Origin: Lysinibacillus irui
GTDB taxonomy: Bacteria > Bacillota > Bacilli > Bacillales_A > Planococcaceae
Direction: 5' to 3'
Length of the DNA: 64,000 nt
Assembly: GCF_028877475.1 (NCBI RefSeq)
Contig: NZ_CP113528.1
Span: 186,001-250,000 of the forward strand
The stretch's first letter is position 1; the number at the start of each line of letters is the position of its first letter. The translations under genes were made by a program, and so were the position numbers. The notes under the pieces were generated by a model that searched no databases, was not told where the DNA came from, and was given only the letters and a program-made list of their open reading frames with translations. Below, in pieces: positions 15,970 through 24,109 of the stretch.

Positions 15970-16680
15970 ATGTTAGAAATAATCGTACTAGTGGGGACAT
16001 TTTTATTACTAATAGTAATAGGTGCATTAAGTGCTTTCAGCGAAAGTTTTTCACGTAAAAGGGAATCGAAATGGGCGTTCCCAGCTGCAGGTACTGTACA
16101 AAACGCTAATAGAACTATACAGCCAATTGACGAAGCATCAAGCTTTAGTACTACTGTACCTGTAAACGATATTATTCCAGAAGTTCAACTAGAGGATAAT
16201 ACAGCTCTGTATAAGCAATTAGTTGATAATAGAGAAGTAGTAAATTTTTCACATTCAGAAATTACAAATGAAGTAAGTAATAATCTTAATCAATTAGTAG
16301 AAAACATTAATTTAGAATTGAATGATTATGCATTCGAATGTAATGAATCAAAATTAAATAATGAAATTAAAGACAAAATAAAGGGATTGGTTGGTGAAAA
16401 AACAGCTAATTTAGTTACAAATAATTTAACAGATTTAGAAGAGAATAAACAGTCAGTTATTATAGGTTTATTTAATTCTGAAGACAATACAATTCACTTT
16501 GAAAGCTCTAAATTAAAGCTTTCCTTAACTGAACCAATAGTCTCTGGAGAAGATGATTTTGTATTGTTAAAGGGTACTTTACTACCGAATGGGGAATTTC
16601 GTGTGATTCATTTTGACGATGCTGAAACAGTTGAGCATGGTTATGGAGTAGAGTCGTTTGTATTAGATAAAACAGCATAA
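15970..16680 (+). CDS. Membrane-anchored unknown protein
   Basis: 236 residues, ATG with AAGGAGG. The first 25 residues are one hydrophobic segment (IIVLVGTFLLLIVIGAL), followed by a basic SFSRKRESK stop-transfer; the rest is acidic, Asn-rich and helical, with a beta-rich C-terminal domain. The topology should leave the body in the cytoplasm. It is the last gene of the replication block. No family recognised. Confidence 0.6.
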   Translation: MLEIIVLVGTFLLLIVIGALSAFSESFSRKRESKWAFPAAGTVQNANRTIQPIDEASSFSTTVPVNDIIPEVQLEDNTALYKQLVDNREVVNFSHSEITNEVSNNLNQLVENINLELNDYAFECNESKLNNEIKDKIKGLVGEKTANLVTNNLTDLEENKQSVIIGLFNSEDNTIHFESSKLKLSLTEPIVSGEDDFVLLKGTLLPNGEFRVIHFDDAETVEHGYGVESFVLDKTA

Positions 16681-16694
16681 ATATACATGGAGGA

Positions 16695-16768
16695 GTGTGG
16701 TTACACACCCCTTCCTTAAATGATTCAAATGCACAAATTATAAAATTTGAATCATTTAAGGGAGGGGT
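16695..16768. repeat. Long inverted repeat (24-bp arms) with adjoining small palindrome
   Basis: Arms 16707-16730 and 16745-16768 are complementary at 23 of 24 positions around a 14-base AT-rich loop; a second palindrome, GTGTG-GTTA-CACAC, abuts it at 16695. There is no T tract, so a plain terminator is less likely than a protein-binding or cruciform site, or a boundary between the replication and transfer blocks. Confidence 0.75.
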
Positions 16769-17091
16769 ATAGGTTCACTAATAGTCATTCTTACTTATTG
16801 TCATGCCGTGTCTATTGTCGTACTCTTTTTGTTAATATATAATTAATAGATGTTAAAATTTAAAAAAACAGGATTTTTTTATACCTATTTATTCAACATC
16901 GACATCAAAAGTATGCAAAGATATAGTTTTTTTGGACAATATGCTATAGAATGAGTGGGTCTTCAGAACCGTTTGCAATAACTACCAAGTATTAGTGACG
17001 TTATCAAGGGAGATCTATACCGGGGGATATTTACATCGCTCCTTTTTTGACACATATTAATTTTAAAAGTACGTACACGGAGGCAGGAAAA
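16769..17091 (+). other. Non-coding AT-rich leader region before the 17.1-kb gene
   Basis: No gene is seen. Near the 3' end, GGGAGAT (about 17009) and ATCGCTCC before TTTTTT (about 17034-17047) could form a weak intrinsic terminator 45 bases upstream of the next start. This is reminiscent of the attenuator leaders elsewhere in the window but too divergent to assign to a family. Confidence 0.35.
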
Positions 17092-17535
17092 ATGGAGAAT
17101 ACACTAGTACCAACATACAATGAACAAATCGCAGAACAACTTAGAAAAGCGATGTTAAAAAATAACGACATATTAGAAGCAGTTTGTGCCCACGAACAGG
17201 GTTATCTGGATGTTTTCATTAGGAAAGGTAATGTTTCCAAATTATTGTATCCCAAATTTCATTTTAATTCCATGAGTGTCAACTTTGACAAGTTTGATGA
17301 TGATTTTAAGTTGGAAGCTCAAAATGAATTTAGAGTACCAATGACCGTATATCGTCGTTTTGTATATTTGCTAACAACAGCAATACTATACGTTCCTAAA
17401 TTAGAGCATGGTCACTTACGTTTTGCGTTTGAATTTAAGGAGAATGAAGATGGGAATTGGCAGGATAAATTTGAAATGGACTTTATCGCAGAAAAGCCAT
17501 TCCGCGACGGTGAAGTGATTAAGGAGTATGAATAA
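17092..17535 (+). CDS. Unknown 147-residue soluble protein
   Basis: ATG 17092 with GGAGGCAGG upstream is preferred over the in-frame 17047 start, which lies in the terminator-like leader. Acidic and aromatic, without signal or membrane segments; alternating beta pattern in 'GYLDVFIRKGNVSKLLYP' and 'HLRFAFEFKENEDG'. It is a single-gene unit between the replication block and the conjugation operon. Family unknown. Confidence 0.6.
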   Translation: MENTLVPTYNEQIAEQLRKAMLKNNDILEAVCAHEQGYLDVFIRKGNVSKLLYPKFHFNSMSVNFDKFDDDFKLEAQNEFRVPMTVYRRFVYLLTTAILYVPKLEHGHLRFAFEFKENEDGNWQDKFEMDFIAEKPFRDGEVIKEYE

Positions 17536-17543
17536 AAAACGCG

Positions 17544-17571
17544 TTGACTTTTATATCTAAATTTGTAATAA
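17544..17571 (+). promoter_or_regulatory. Promoter of conjugation operon
   Basis: TTGACT, 16-bp spacer, TAATAA, about 30 bases before the family-B leader. Confidence 0.6.
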
Positions 17572-17600
17572 TTTAATTAAATTTATAAGACTAAAATTGA

Positions 17601-17675
17601 CACGGAAGTACCGTGAAAGTTATAAGGCGAAAACCTATATAGGTTTATGCGCCTTGCTTTCACGGTGCTTTTTTT
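17601..17675 (+). ncRNA. Family B leader RNA/attenuator, copy 1 (conjugation operon)
   Basis: CACGG-AAGTA-CCGTG (17601-17615) is a small hairpin. Its 3' arm is also the 5' arm of a long terminator, ACCGTGAAAG (17610) with CTTTCACGGT (17657-17666), closed by the inner pairs AAGGCG/CGCCTT and AACCTATATAGGTT and followed by a long T run. The folds are mutually exclusive, so this can act as an on/off switch for the whole transfer operon. The GG-AAGNA-CC motif recurs at 31427, 40756 and 45418 with covarying outer pairs. Confidence 0.75.
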
Positions 17676-17713
17676 TTTCGTTCTTTTGGTCTTAAAAGGA
17701 GGTGATAGTCTAA

Positions 17714-18028
17714 ATGAGTCTCATGACATCTTTAAACTTACTAGCTATCGAAATAGCTGCTGACCCGGAGTTTGGTAAAGAAATCTATACCAAAGGTGAT
17801 ACAAAACTATCGGAGATTATCGAAAATGTCATTAAATTAGTTGGTGGTATTGGGGGAGCTTGCTTCACATTAGCTGTGTTAATTATTGCTTTGGTAATTA
17901 TTTTTGGTTCTATTTCTCCTAAAAATATTGGTAGATGGTGGACAGCACTTTTCTCATGTGTAGCTGGAGCGGCACTATTCTTTAGTGCGTTCATGCTATC
18001 AAGTGTTCTATCCAATTTATTTAGCTAA
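17714..18028 (+). CDS. VirB2/TrbC-like small membrane protein (pilin-like)
   Basis: 104 residues, ATG with an ideal AAGGAGGTGAT. Two hydrophobic segments (about residues 45-68 and 78-102) are separated by a short basic loop, with a polar N-terminal 35 residues. Size, topology and first position in the operon fit the pilin-like TrbC/VirB2 component of Gram-positive conjugation systems. Sequence motifs for the family are weak, so the call rests on topology and context. Confidence 0.6.
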   Translation: MSLMTSLNLLAIEIAADPEFGKEIYTKGDTKLSEIIENVIKLVGGIGGACFTLAVLIIALVIIFGSISPKNIGRWWTALFSCVAGAALFFSAFMLSSVLSNLFS

Positions 18029-18042
18029 TAATTTAATCATTT

Positions 18043-18078
18043 CAAAAAATGAGTGACAAATGAGTCACTCATTTTTGA
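18043..18078 (+). repeat. 16-bp hairpin between pilin-like and PrgI genes
   Basis: TTCAAAAAATGAGTGAC pairs with GTCACTCATTTTTGAA with a single bulged A. Its place right after the first gene suggests differential expression by partial termination or mRNA protection of the abundant small subunit. Confidence 0.6.
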
Positions 18079-18091
18079 AAGGAGTACAAAA

Positions 18092-18394
18092 ATGATTAAA
18101 ATACCTGTGGATCTTACACAAGAACAAAAAACAGTATTGGCATATTTTTCGATTAGACAATTAATGTTAGTTGGTCCGATTGCAGTTGTTACTGTAATGC
18201 AACTTGTTTTATTTAATTGGCCATTTATTGGTGGCTGGCTTGAATTTTTATGGAAGATTCTAATCGTTCTGATTTCAAACGGTATATCTGTTTCTCTAGC
18301 TTTTATTTATCTGGAGAAATATGACTGCTATTTATCAGAATTTGTCATACGTCGTTATAAATTCTGGAGGTCACAAAAAACTTATACAAACTAG
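18092..18394 (+). CDS. PrgI/VirB3-family conjugation protein
   Basis: 100 residues; ATG 18092 with AAAGGAG is preferred over an upstream in-frame start lying in the hairpin. It begins 'IKIPVDLTQEQKTVLAYFSIRQ', typical for PrgI family proteins, and has two membrane segments (about 30-50 and 57-75). PrgI/TcpE/VirB3-type proteins dock the VirB4 ATPase at the membrane; the VirB4 gene lies two genes downstream. Confidence 0.8.
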   Translation: MIKIPVDLTQEQKTVLAYFSIRQLMLVGPIAVVTVMQLVLFNWPFIGGWLEFLWKILIVLISNGISVSLAFIYLEKYDCYLSEFVIRRYKFWRSQKTYTN

Positions 18395-18397
18395 GAT

Positions 18398-19303
18398 GTG
18401 AACCAATTGAATGTTTTAGATTTACTTGTGCTCTTTTGCGTGATAGCTATTGTAGCCGTATTCTTGTTGCTAATGGTGGCAAAAAAGCGCATGGATCGAA
18501 ATGAGCCAGTATTCGGATGGAAACGAAAACAATTTCTTGAAGAACAGAAAAACGGTAGCTCACCAACATCCAATACTGAAAGGAAAGTAGATACCACACA
18601 TGAGGATAAAGAACATGAGTCTATTCTTGATTTATTAGAATTGAAGAAAATTGAACAAGGTGTTGTGGAACGCGAACGAAATGAACATTTAGTAGTTTTG
18701 AGTTCAGATTTTGTAAACTTTCACTTACTGCAAGATCGAGAGCGAATTGCAATTTTAGAAGGTTATCAACAACTTTTCAATGTTATAAATTTTCCAGTTC
18801 AACTACAGGCTCAGGCAGTACGTCAAGACTTCACTAAGGATCGTCATAGATTTGAACAGAACTTAAGTAGAGTAAATGACCACGCAGCTAACTATAATCG
18901 AGATGTTCTCGACCATATCCAAACTGTGACTGAGAAAAATTTCAGAATTACCCTTCGTATTTATTACATCGTTAAATACATCTATGAGCCATCAAAAATG
19001 GCAAAGTTAAACAAAGCTCAAAGAGAAAAAAATATCATTGATAACATTGGATTGCGAGCTGAAATAGTTAGACGTGCTTTACGTAGAGCGAAAGTAGATG
19101 CAACTATTCTAAGTTCGGTTGAAGCTGCTGAAGTTTTAAAACGAGCTCTAAATCGTGATCGAATTGTATTACACCCAATTGAAGATGTTCAAGAAAAAGA
19201 AAAGCTAAGTGCTTTTGTAACGATGGACTTCTCAACTATTCCTGACTTTGAGAATCTTGTAAATAACCTAGAGGAGGCGATGGACATTGTTGGGACTGCT
19301 TAA
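18398..19303 (+). CDS. Membrane-anchored conjugation protein resembling VirB4 N-terminal region
   Basis: 301 residues. GTG start at 18398, right after prgI; the ribosome site is weak. One N-terminal membrane segment (residues 8-28) is followed by a cytoplasmic body with 'LVVLSSDFVNFHLLQDRERIAILEGYQQLFNVINFPVQLQAQAVRQD', a pattern like the N-terminal domain of TraC/VirB4 proteins. It has no Walker motifs. It overlaps the start of the VirB4-like ATPase gene, so the two may form a split VirB4 with the docking domain in a separate membrane protein. Alternative: a VirB4 accessory of unknown origin. Confidence 0.6.
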   Translation: MNQLNVLDLLVLFCVIAIVAVFLLLMVAKKRMDRNEPVFGWKRKQFLEEQKNGSSPTSNTERKVDTTHEDKEHESILDLLELKKIEQGVVERERNEHLVVLSSDFVNFHLLQDRERIAILEGYQQLFNVINFPVQLQAQAVRQDFTKDRHRFEQNLSRVNDHAANYNRDVLDHIQTVTEKNFRITLRIYYIVKYIYEPSKMAKLNKAQREKNIIDNIGLRAEIVRRALRRAKVDATILSSVEAAEVLKRALNRDRIVLHPIEDVQEKEKLSAFVTMDFSTIPDFENLVNNLEEAMDIVGTA

Positions 19304-21314
19304 TAAAAGAAAAGCAAAAAATGATGTTGATTCAAATAAGCGTGAATTTAAAAAGACAATACCTCCTAAACCTGTTAAAGGGGAAAACAATGTTGTAGAG
19401 CCCACTCTAGTTGATAACATTTCAAATGAAGGTATAAAATTCCAGTCTGATTTTTTTGAACAACAAACAGCTTTAGGTACAAAAAAGTATGGAAGATCGT
19501 TTTATGTAAAACCTAGCGGTTATCCAGCTAATGTTCGGATAAATTGGTTAGAAGGTCTATTTACAGGGGATGATATGGACGTTTCAGTACATATTGAACC
19601 TTATGATAGAACCGATGCGGTAAGGAAATTAAAAGATAAAGCGGATGAATATGAAGCTGTAATGTATTCTGCTGAAAAACAAAATGATCGAAATAAGATT
19701 GAAGCGGTACAACAAAATTACTGGGATGCTAAAGCATTACGTGATGAAATCCGTAATAACTCAAATGGTTTATTCTATGTAAGTATATCCGCAACAGTTT
19801 ATGCTGATAGTCTTAGTGAACTTAATGATAAAAGTGTTGCCATAGAACGTCAACTTGCTGCCGAATCTATTGAGTTAGTTAACGCATTTGACCGTCAACG
19901 TGAAGGTTGGTTATCGACTTTACCTCTTGGTTCCAGTTATTTAAAAAAATCGTATCGAAATCTTGACCGCAACTCTTTAACGGCAATATTCCCTCATATG
20001 TCATCTAAACTTAATCATGATGGTGGTATGCCAATTGGAATTTACGGCCGGGAGTACATCTATTTTAATAATTTTGATAAGAAACTAACCAATTATAATC
20101 TCGGTATTTTTGGAGAATCTGGAGCCGGTAAAGGGGTTTTTGTAAAACAACTAATTGGCCGAGGTTTTATGGATGGTATTGAGAAAGTAGTTATTATGGA
20201 TGTTGAGCCAGAATATGTGGGTTTAACATATGCACTTGGTGGCATTGTAGTTGAACTTCGTTCTGATGGTGTAGAATCGGCAAGTCAGATTAATCCACTT
20301 GATATTTACGTAGAAAAAGAGGTTATTAATCGTTATCAACCTGATGAGTATGTGGTTGAACGAGTAAATGTTAATGAAAAAGTAAAAGAAGCTATTGAAT
20401 TCTTTAAAGTTATGAAAGAATCTACCTCTCATGACAAGCCTCATTTAACACCATACGAATTAAATGCTCTAGATCGTATTTTATTAAGGCTTTATAAAGA
20501 AGAATGCAAAATTACTGAGGACCCAGAGTCCTTGTACGAGACAGTGGATTCTGTAAACGACAAAGGTGAAATTGAATACATCAGAAAATATAAAAGAATG
20601 CCACAGATATCAGATGTTGACCGAGAAGTTACAAAACTGATAAATGACGAAAAAGAAAAAGGACTAGAGGAACTACAAAGTGTTATTGCATTATTTGTAA
20701 AAGGCCGAGCTTTTGGGATGTTTGACTGCCAAACAAAAATTGTTGATAAGGAAGGCAATTTACTGCCCGAAGAAATGCTAGATAAAGCTCAAATTGTAAA
20801 CTTTAATATTTCTAATTTGAGTAAATCGAGTAGTGAGCGGCCACTTGCACAACATGTTTTAATGACTTGGATCTGGAACAGATTCATTGTAAATAATCCT
20901 AAGCCAAAGAAACGAGTAATTCAGGACGAAGCTTGGATGATGTTAGAGTATCCATCAATGGTAAAGTTCTTTAAAACGCTTTCTGCACGTGGACGAAAAT
21001 GGAACGTTTCATTAACGTTGGTTTCTCAACGATATGAGATGTTTGATAGAACAAAAGAAGCGCAAGACGTTGTAGCTCAGCTACATTCATGTGCATTTAT
21101 GAAACAACCTGATCAGGATGTTGAGCCTATACTAAGAACTTTCCGCTTCTCTGATGAAGTGGGACGTATGATACGAACCGCTGACACGGGAGAAGTCATC
21201 TTGAAGGCAGGGAAAGAAATTGTTTCATTCCAAAGTTCGCCTACACCAAGTGAATGGAAATACATTAATACAAACCAAAACGTGTCTGTGGATTCCTTAG
21301 TAAGAGGTGGTTAA
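19287..21314 (+). CDS. VirB4/TraE-type conjugation ATPase
   Basis: 675 residues; TTG start with GAGGAGG, overlapping the upstream gene by 17 bases. Walker A is 'GIFGESGAGKGVF' (about residue 272), 'VVIMDVEPEY' follows as in VirB4, and Walker B is 'KKRVIQDEAWMML'. Also present are 'LSARGRKWNVSLTLVSQRYEMF' (two adjacent blocks) and 'ALFVKGRAFGMFDCQT'. These features define the energising ATPase of a type IV secretion system, acting at the cytoplasmic membrane. The long stretch between the Walker motifs carries the usual helical lid. Confidence 0.92.
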   Translation: MLGLLNKRKAKNDVDSNKREFKKTIPPKPVKGENNVVEPTLVDNISNEGIKFQSDFFEQQTALGTKKYGRSFYVKPSGYPANVRINWLEGLFTGDDMDVSVHIEPYDRTDAVRKLKDKADEYEAVMYSAEKQNDRNKIEAVQQNYWDAKALRDEIRNNSNGLFYVSISATVYADSLSELNDKSVAIERQLAAESIELVNAFDRQREGWLSTLPLGSSYLKKSYRNLDRNSLTAIFPHMSSKLNHDGGMPIGIYGREYIYFNNFDKKLTNYNLGIFGESGAGKGVFVKQLIGRGFMDGIEKVVIMDVEPEYVGLTYALGGIVVELRSDGVESASQINPLDIYVEKEVINRYQPDEYVVERVNVNEKVKEAIEFFKVMKESTSHDKPHLTPYELNALDRILLRLYKEECKITEDPESLYETVDSVNDKGEIEYIRKYKRMPQISDVDREVTKLINDEKEKGLEELQSVIALFVKGRAFGMFDCQTKIVDKEGNLLPEEMLDKAQIVNFNISNLSKSSSERPLAQHVLMTWIWNRFIVNNPKPKKRVIQDEAWMMLEYPSMVKFFKTLSARGRKWNVSLTLVSQRYEMFDRTKEAQDVVAQLHSCAFMKQPDQDVEPILRTFRFSDEVGRMIRTADTGEVILKAGKEIVSFQSSPTPSEWKYINTNQNVSVDSLVRGG

Positions 21315-24092
21315 ATGAGTAAAGTAAAAATGCTTCTTTTACTTTTAATCAGTACATTTTTACTAAGTCCCATTACTGCCTATGCAAATACAGAAACAAA
21401 TGGAATAGATACTAAATATTCTCTTGGCTCATTTCCTTGTGGTGATCCACTAATATCTAAAGATGTCAAAGATCAGATTGAAAAATATAAAGAAGATGAA
21501 GCTAATATGGCCGAAAAGTTTTTAACTAGTCAGGTTGAAAATGTTTTCAATATTGGTGACATCAACGGAATGTCAACATTAGTCTTTGGTAATCCGTACT
21601 GTATATGGGCAGGTAAAAAAGCCGAAATGTCTGCTGACGGAATATTTACTATTGACGAACGAAAAAAAATTATAGACCCATTGTTAAAGCTATTTGGCTC
21701 TGTATTCTTCTTAGTATTAACTCTAGCAATGTTACTTACAGGGTTGAAAACAATGGGGAATAGCGTTCGAGGACAAGCTATGGATGAATTTTGGTCCGAT
21801 GCGAAAATGTGGATTGTAGCTTTGTTTTTAGCGTTTTTCTATAATGATTTGACCAATTGGCTATTCCAAATCAATGCTGCAATAGTTCTTGATATTAAAG
21901 GCTTACTGGAAGCCCAAACAGATAATCTTGATAATATATCCACCATGAGTTCTGTAACTGATTTTTTCCCAGGTTTAATGGGATCATTTTTAATCGTTGC
22001 TTTAGGTGAATGGGTATTAGCAGGTATATTGAATGTTGTTTATCTTGCTCGAAAGGTAATCATTCTCTTATTACTCATTCTTGGTATGGTAGCAATTTAT
22101 AGTTTAATGTTTGCGAAAACAAGAGCTTTCTTTGGGAATTGGTTCCGAGAAATATTAGGCAACGTATTCTTACAATCCATCCACGCTATAGTTTTCTATG
22201 GGATGATCATGTTTGCAGAATTAGGAGCAAGCCCATTCTTTAAAATTGGTTTAATGATTATGTTTATTCCTATCTCTGGAATGATTTCGAAACTATTAAA
22301 TATAGGCGATAGTTCTACTAAAGTTGGCTCAGCTTTAACAATGGTTGGACTTGGAGGAATGGTTTCTACTATGATGTTAGCTTCACAAGCTAAAAGTGTA
22401 ATGTATGGAGGTTCTTTGAGTAACGGTGGGTTATTTAACAATAATAACTCGACAAGTAGCTCAGGAGGCGATTCGCTAACAAGTTTAGCAAATAGTTTAG
22501 CTAACGATAGTGCAAGTACATCAATATCTTCTTCCGCTGCTGGAACAAACTCATCCCTATTTAATATGGCTAAAGAAACTAGTTCAAAACTAGGTGGTTT
22601 TGTTGGAGCAGGTGCTGGAGTAGTAGCTGGACCAATGGGTGCCGGTATAGGGGCGAAAGTAGGCGGAGCCGTTGGTGGTGGTCTTGTTCAGATGGGGAGA
22701 AATATGGGTGTAGGTATAAGCAACATTCACTCTAATTTCAATCAAGCGAGAAAATTTTCGAATGAGAATGGGACAGGTTTCAAAGCCCTGTTTGGAAGTA
22801 ACGCAAACTTTGATACCTTAAATGCTCGTCGTCAAACAATGGGTAATTTTGGAGAGTCTATTGGCGTAATGCTTGCTGGTCAAAGAGGTGCCGCAATAGG
22901 AAGAAATGCAGGATTTGCGTTAAGTGGCGTTTCTCGTCAACGACTAGCTACTGAAATGTCATCTTCTTTCAATATGAGAGATGCTTCAGGAAACTTACAG
23001 GCAACCACATTTAATGCATTAGCTCAAAAGTATCCAAATGCGGATATGAAATGGATGCAAACAAATCAAGGTAGTGGATTCTATGTAAGTACCAATGATG
23101 GTTGGAAGCAAGTTGGGTTAACAGGGGCCGCTGATTCTTCATTAAAAGATGGGCAAGCACGTGTAATGGACTATAAATTAGCTGATCCATCTTTAAATTA
23201 TGAGTATCAATCGAACGGAACTTATAAAGCACCTTCGCATTCATCATCATTATCAGAAGCAGCAATTACAAGCCCTGTAAATACTACTTTTGATAGTTCA
23301 TTGGCGTCGAATATATCTTCAGTTCCAACATTTGAAGAAGCAATGGCAGGTGGCCATGTTGCTGCTCCATTAGGTAGCTCATTCAATGGTTCAGTTTCAT
23401 CAGTAGATAGTGTTGTTTCAAGTAGTTCTTCGACTCAAGGTTCTGTATCTATAAATCAACCAGCTACAAGTGGAGTAACAGATACATCAGCTGTATTTAA
23501 TCAGCAATCTACAACTGGTTTCACTGATTCTGTTACTTCAGTAAGTGGATCTAATGTTAATGCTACAACAGATAGTGTTGCAAGGATTGATAGTTATACA
23601 CCTATGAGTGATGTTTCTCAACCGAGCGTAACTAGAAACGTAGATAATGGTAATCCGGGAACGGTTCAATCTCAAAGTACAACACAAAACCATTCCGATT
23701 CATCATTAAATACGTTACCACCTCAATCGGTTCAAGGTACAAATGCTCAAGAACAAAGGATGGAAACGGTTGGCCTTCAAGGGTCTACTCCATCTGTGAT
23801 GAGAAAATCAGAGGCGTACATTGTAAATACTGGTGAGTCTAATTTAGCGATGAACCCAAAAACAGTTCAACAAGTTGCTTCTACTAATGTGGCTAAACAT
23901 CAAGATCCAGGTTTCAATGCTAAAAAAGTGAATCCAGATGCTTATGTTTATCATAATGTTTCAGGGGCTGATACACGAACAAGCTCCGATAGAGCAGCTG
24001 ATAAAGTCCATGGTGTTAGTAAAATTTCGAATGTATGGAAATCGAAAGCGCAAAATCAAGCTAAATCTCAGCGTGTTAAGAAAATCGTCTAG
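21315..24092 (+). CDS. VirB6/TrbL-like polytopic membrane protein, first copy
   Basis: 925 residues, ATG directly at the VirB4 stop with AGAGGTGG upstream. There is an N-terminal signal (MLLLLLISTFLLSPITAYA), then about six membrane segments between residues 120 and 360, a Gly/Ala-rich hydrophobic stretch near 430-460 (VGAGAGVVAGPMGAGIGAKV) and a long Ser/Thr/Asn-rich soluble tail to the end. VirB6/TrbL proteins form the inner-membrane channel. The next gene is a paralog: both share 'NPYCIW' after the signal and a 'SGFY....G' block in the tail. Confidence 0.8.
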   Translation: MSKVKMLLLLLISTFLLSPITAYANTETNGIDTKYSLGSFPCGDPLISKDVKDQIEKYKEDEANMAEKFLTSQVENVFNIGDINGMSTLVFGNPYCIWAGKKAEMSADGIFTIDERKKIIDPLLKLFGSVFFLVLTLAMLLTGLKTMGNSVRGQAMDEFWSDAKMWIVALFLAFFYNDLTNWLFQINAAIVLDIKGLLEAQTDNLDNISTMSSVTDFFPGLMGSFLIVALGEWVLAGILNVVYLARKVIILLLLILGMVAIYSLMFAKTRAFFGNWFREILGNVFLQSIHAIVFYGMIMFAELGASPFFKIGLMIMFIPISGMISKLLNIGDSSTKVGSALTMVGLGGMVSTMMLASQAKSVMYGGSLSNGGLFNNNNSTSSSGGDSLTSLANSLANDSASTSISSSAAGTNSSLFNMAKETSSKLGGFVGAGAGVVAGPMGAGIGAKVGGAVGGGLVQMGRNMGVGISNIHSNFNQARKFSNENGTGFKALFGSNANFDTLNARRQTMGNFGESIGVMLAGQRGAAIGRNAGFALSGVSRQRLATEMSSSFNMRDASGNLQATTFNALAQKYPNADMKWMQTNQGSGFYVSTNDGWKQVGLTGAADSSLKDGQARVMDYKLADPSLNYEYQSNGTYKAPSHSSSLSEAAITSPVNTTFDSSLASNISSVPTFEEAMAGGHVAAPLGSSFNGSVSSVDSVVSSSSSTQGSVSINQPATSGVTDTSAVFNQQSTTGFTDSVTSVSGSNVNATTDSVARIDSYTPMSDVSQPSVTRNVDNGNPGTVQSQSTTQNHSDSSLNTLPPQSVQGTNAQEQRMETVGLQGSTPSVMRKSEAYIVNTGESNLAMNPKTVQQVASTNVAKHQDPGFNAKKVNPDAYVYHNVSGADTRTSSDRAADKVHGVSKISNVWKSKAQNQAKSQRVKKIV

Positions 24093-24109
24093 TAAAGGGG
24101 GAACAAAAT

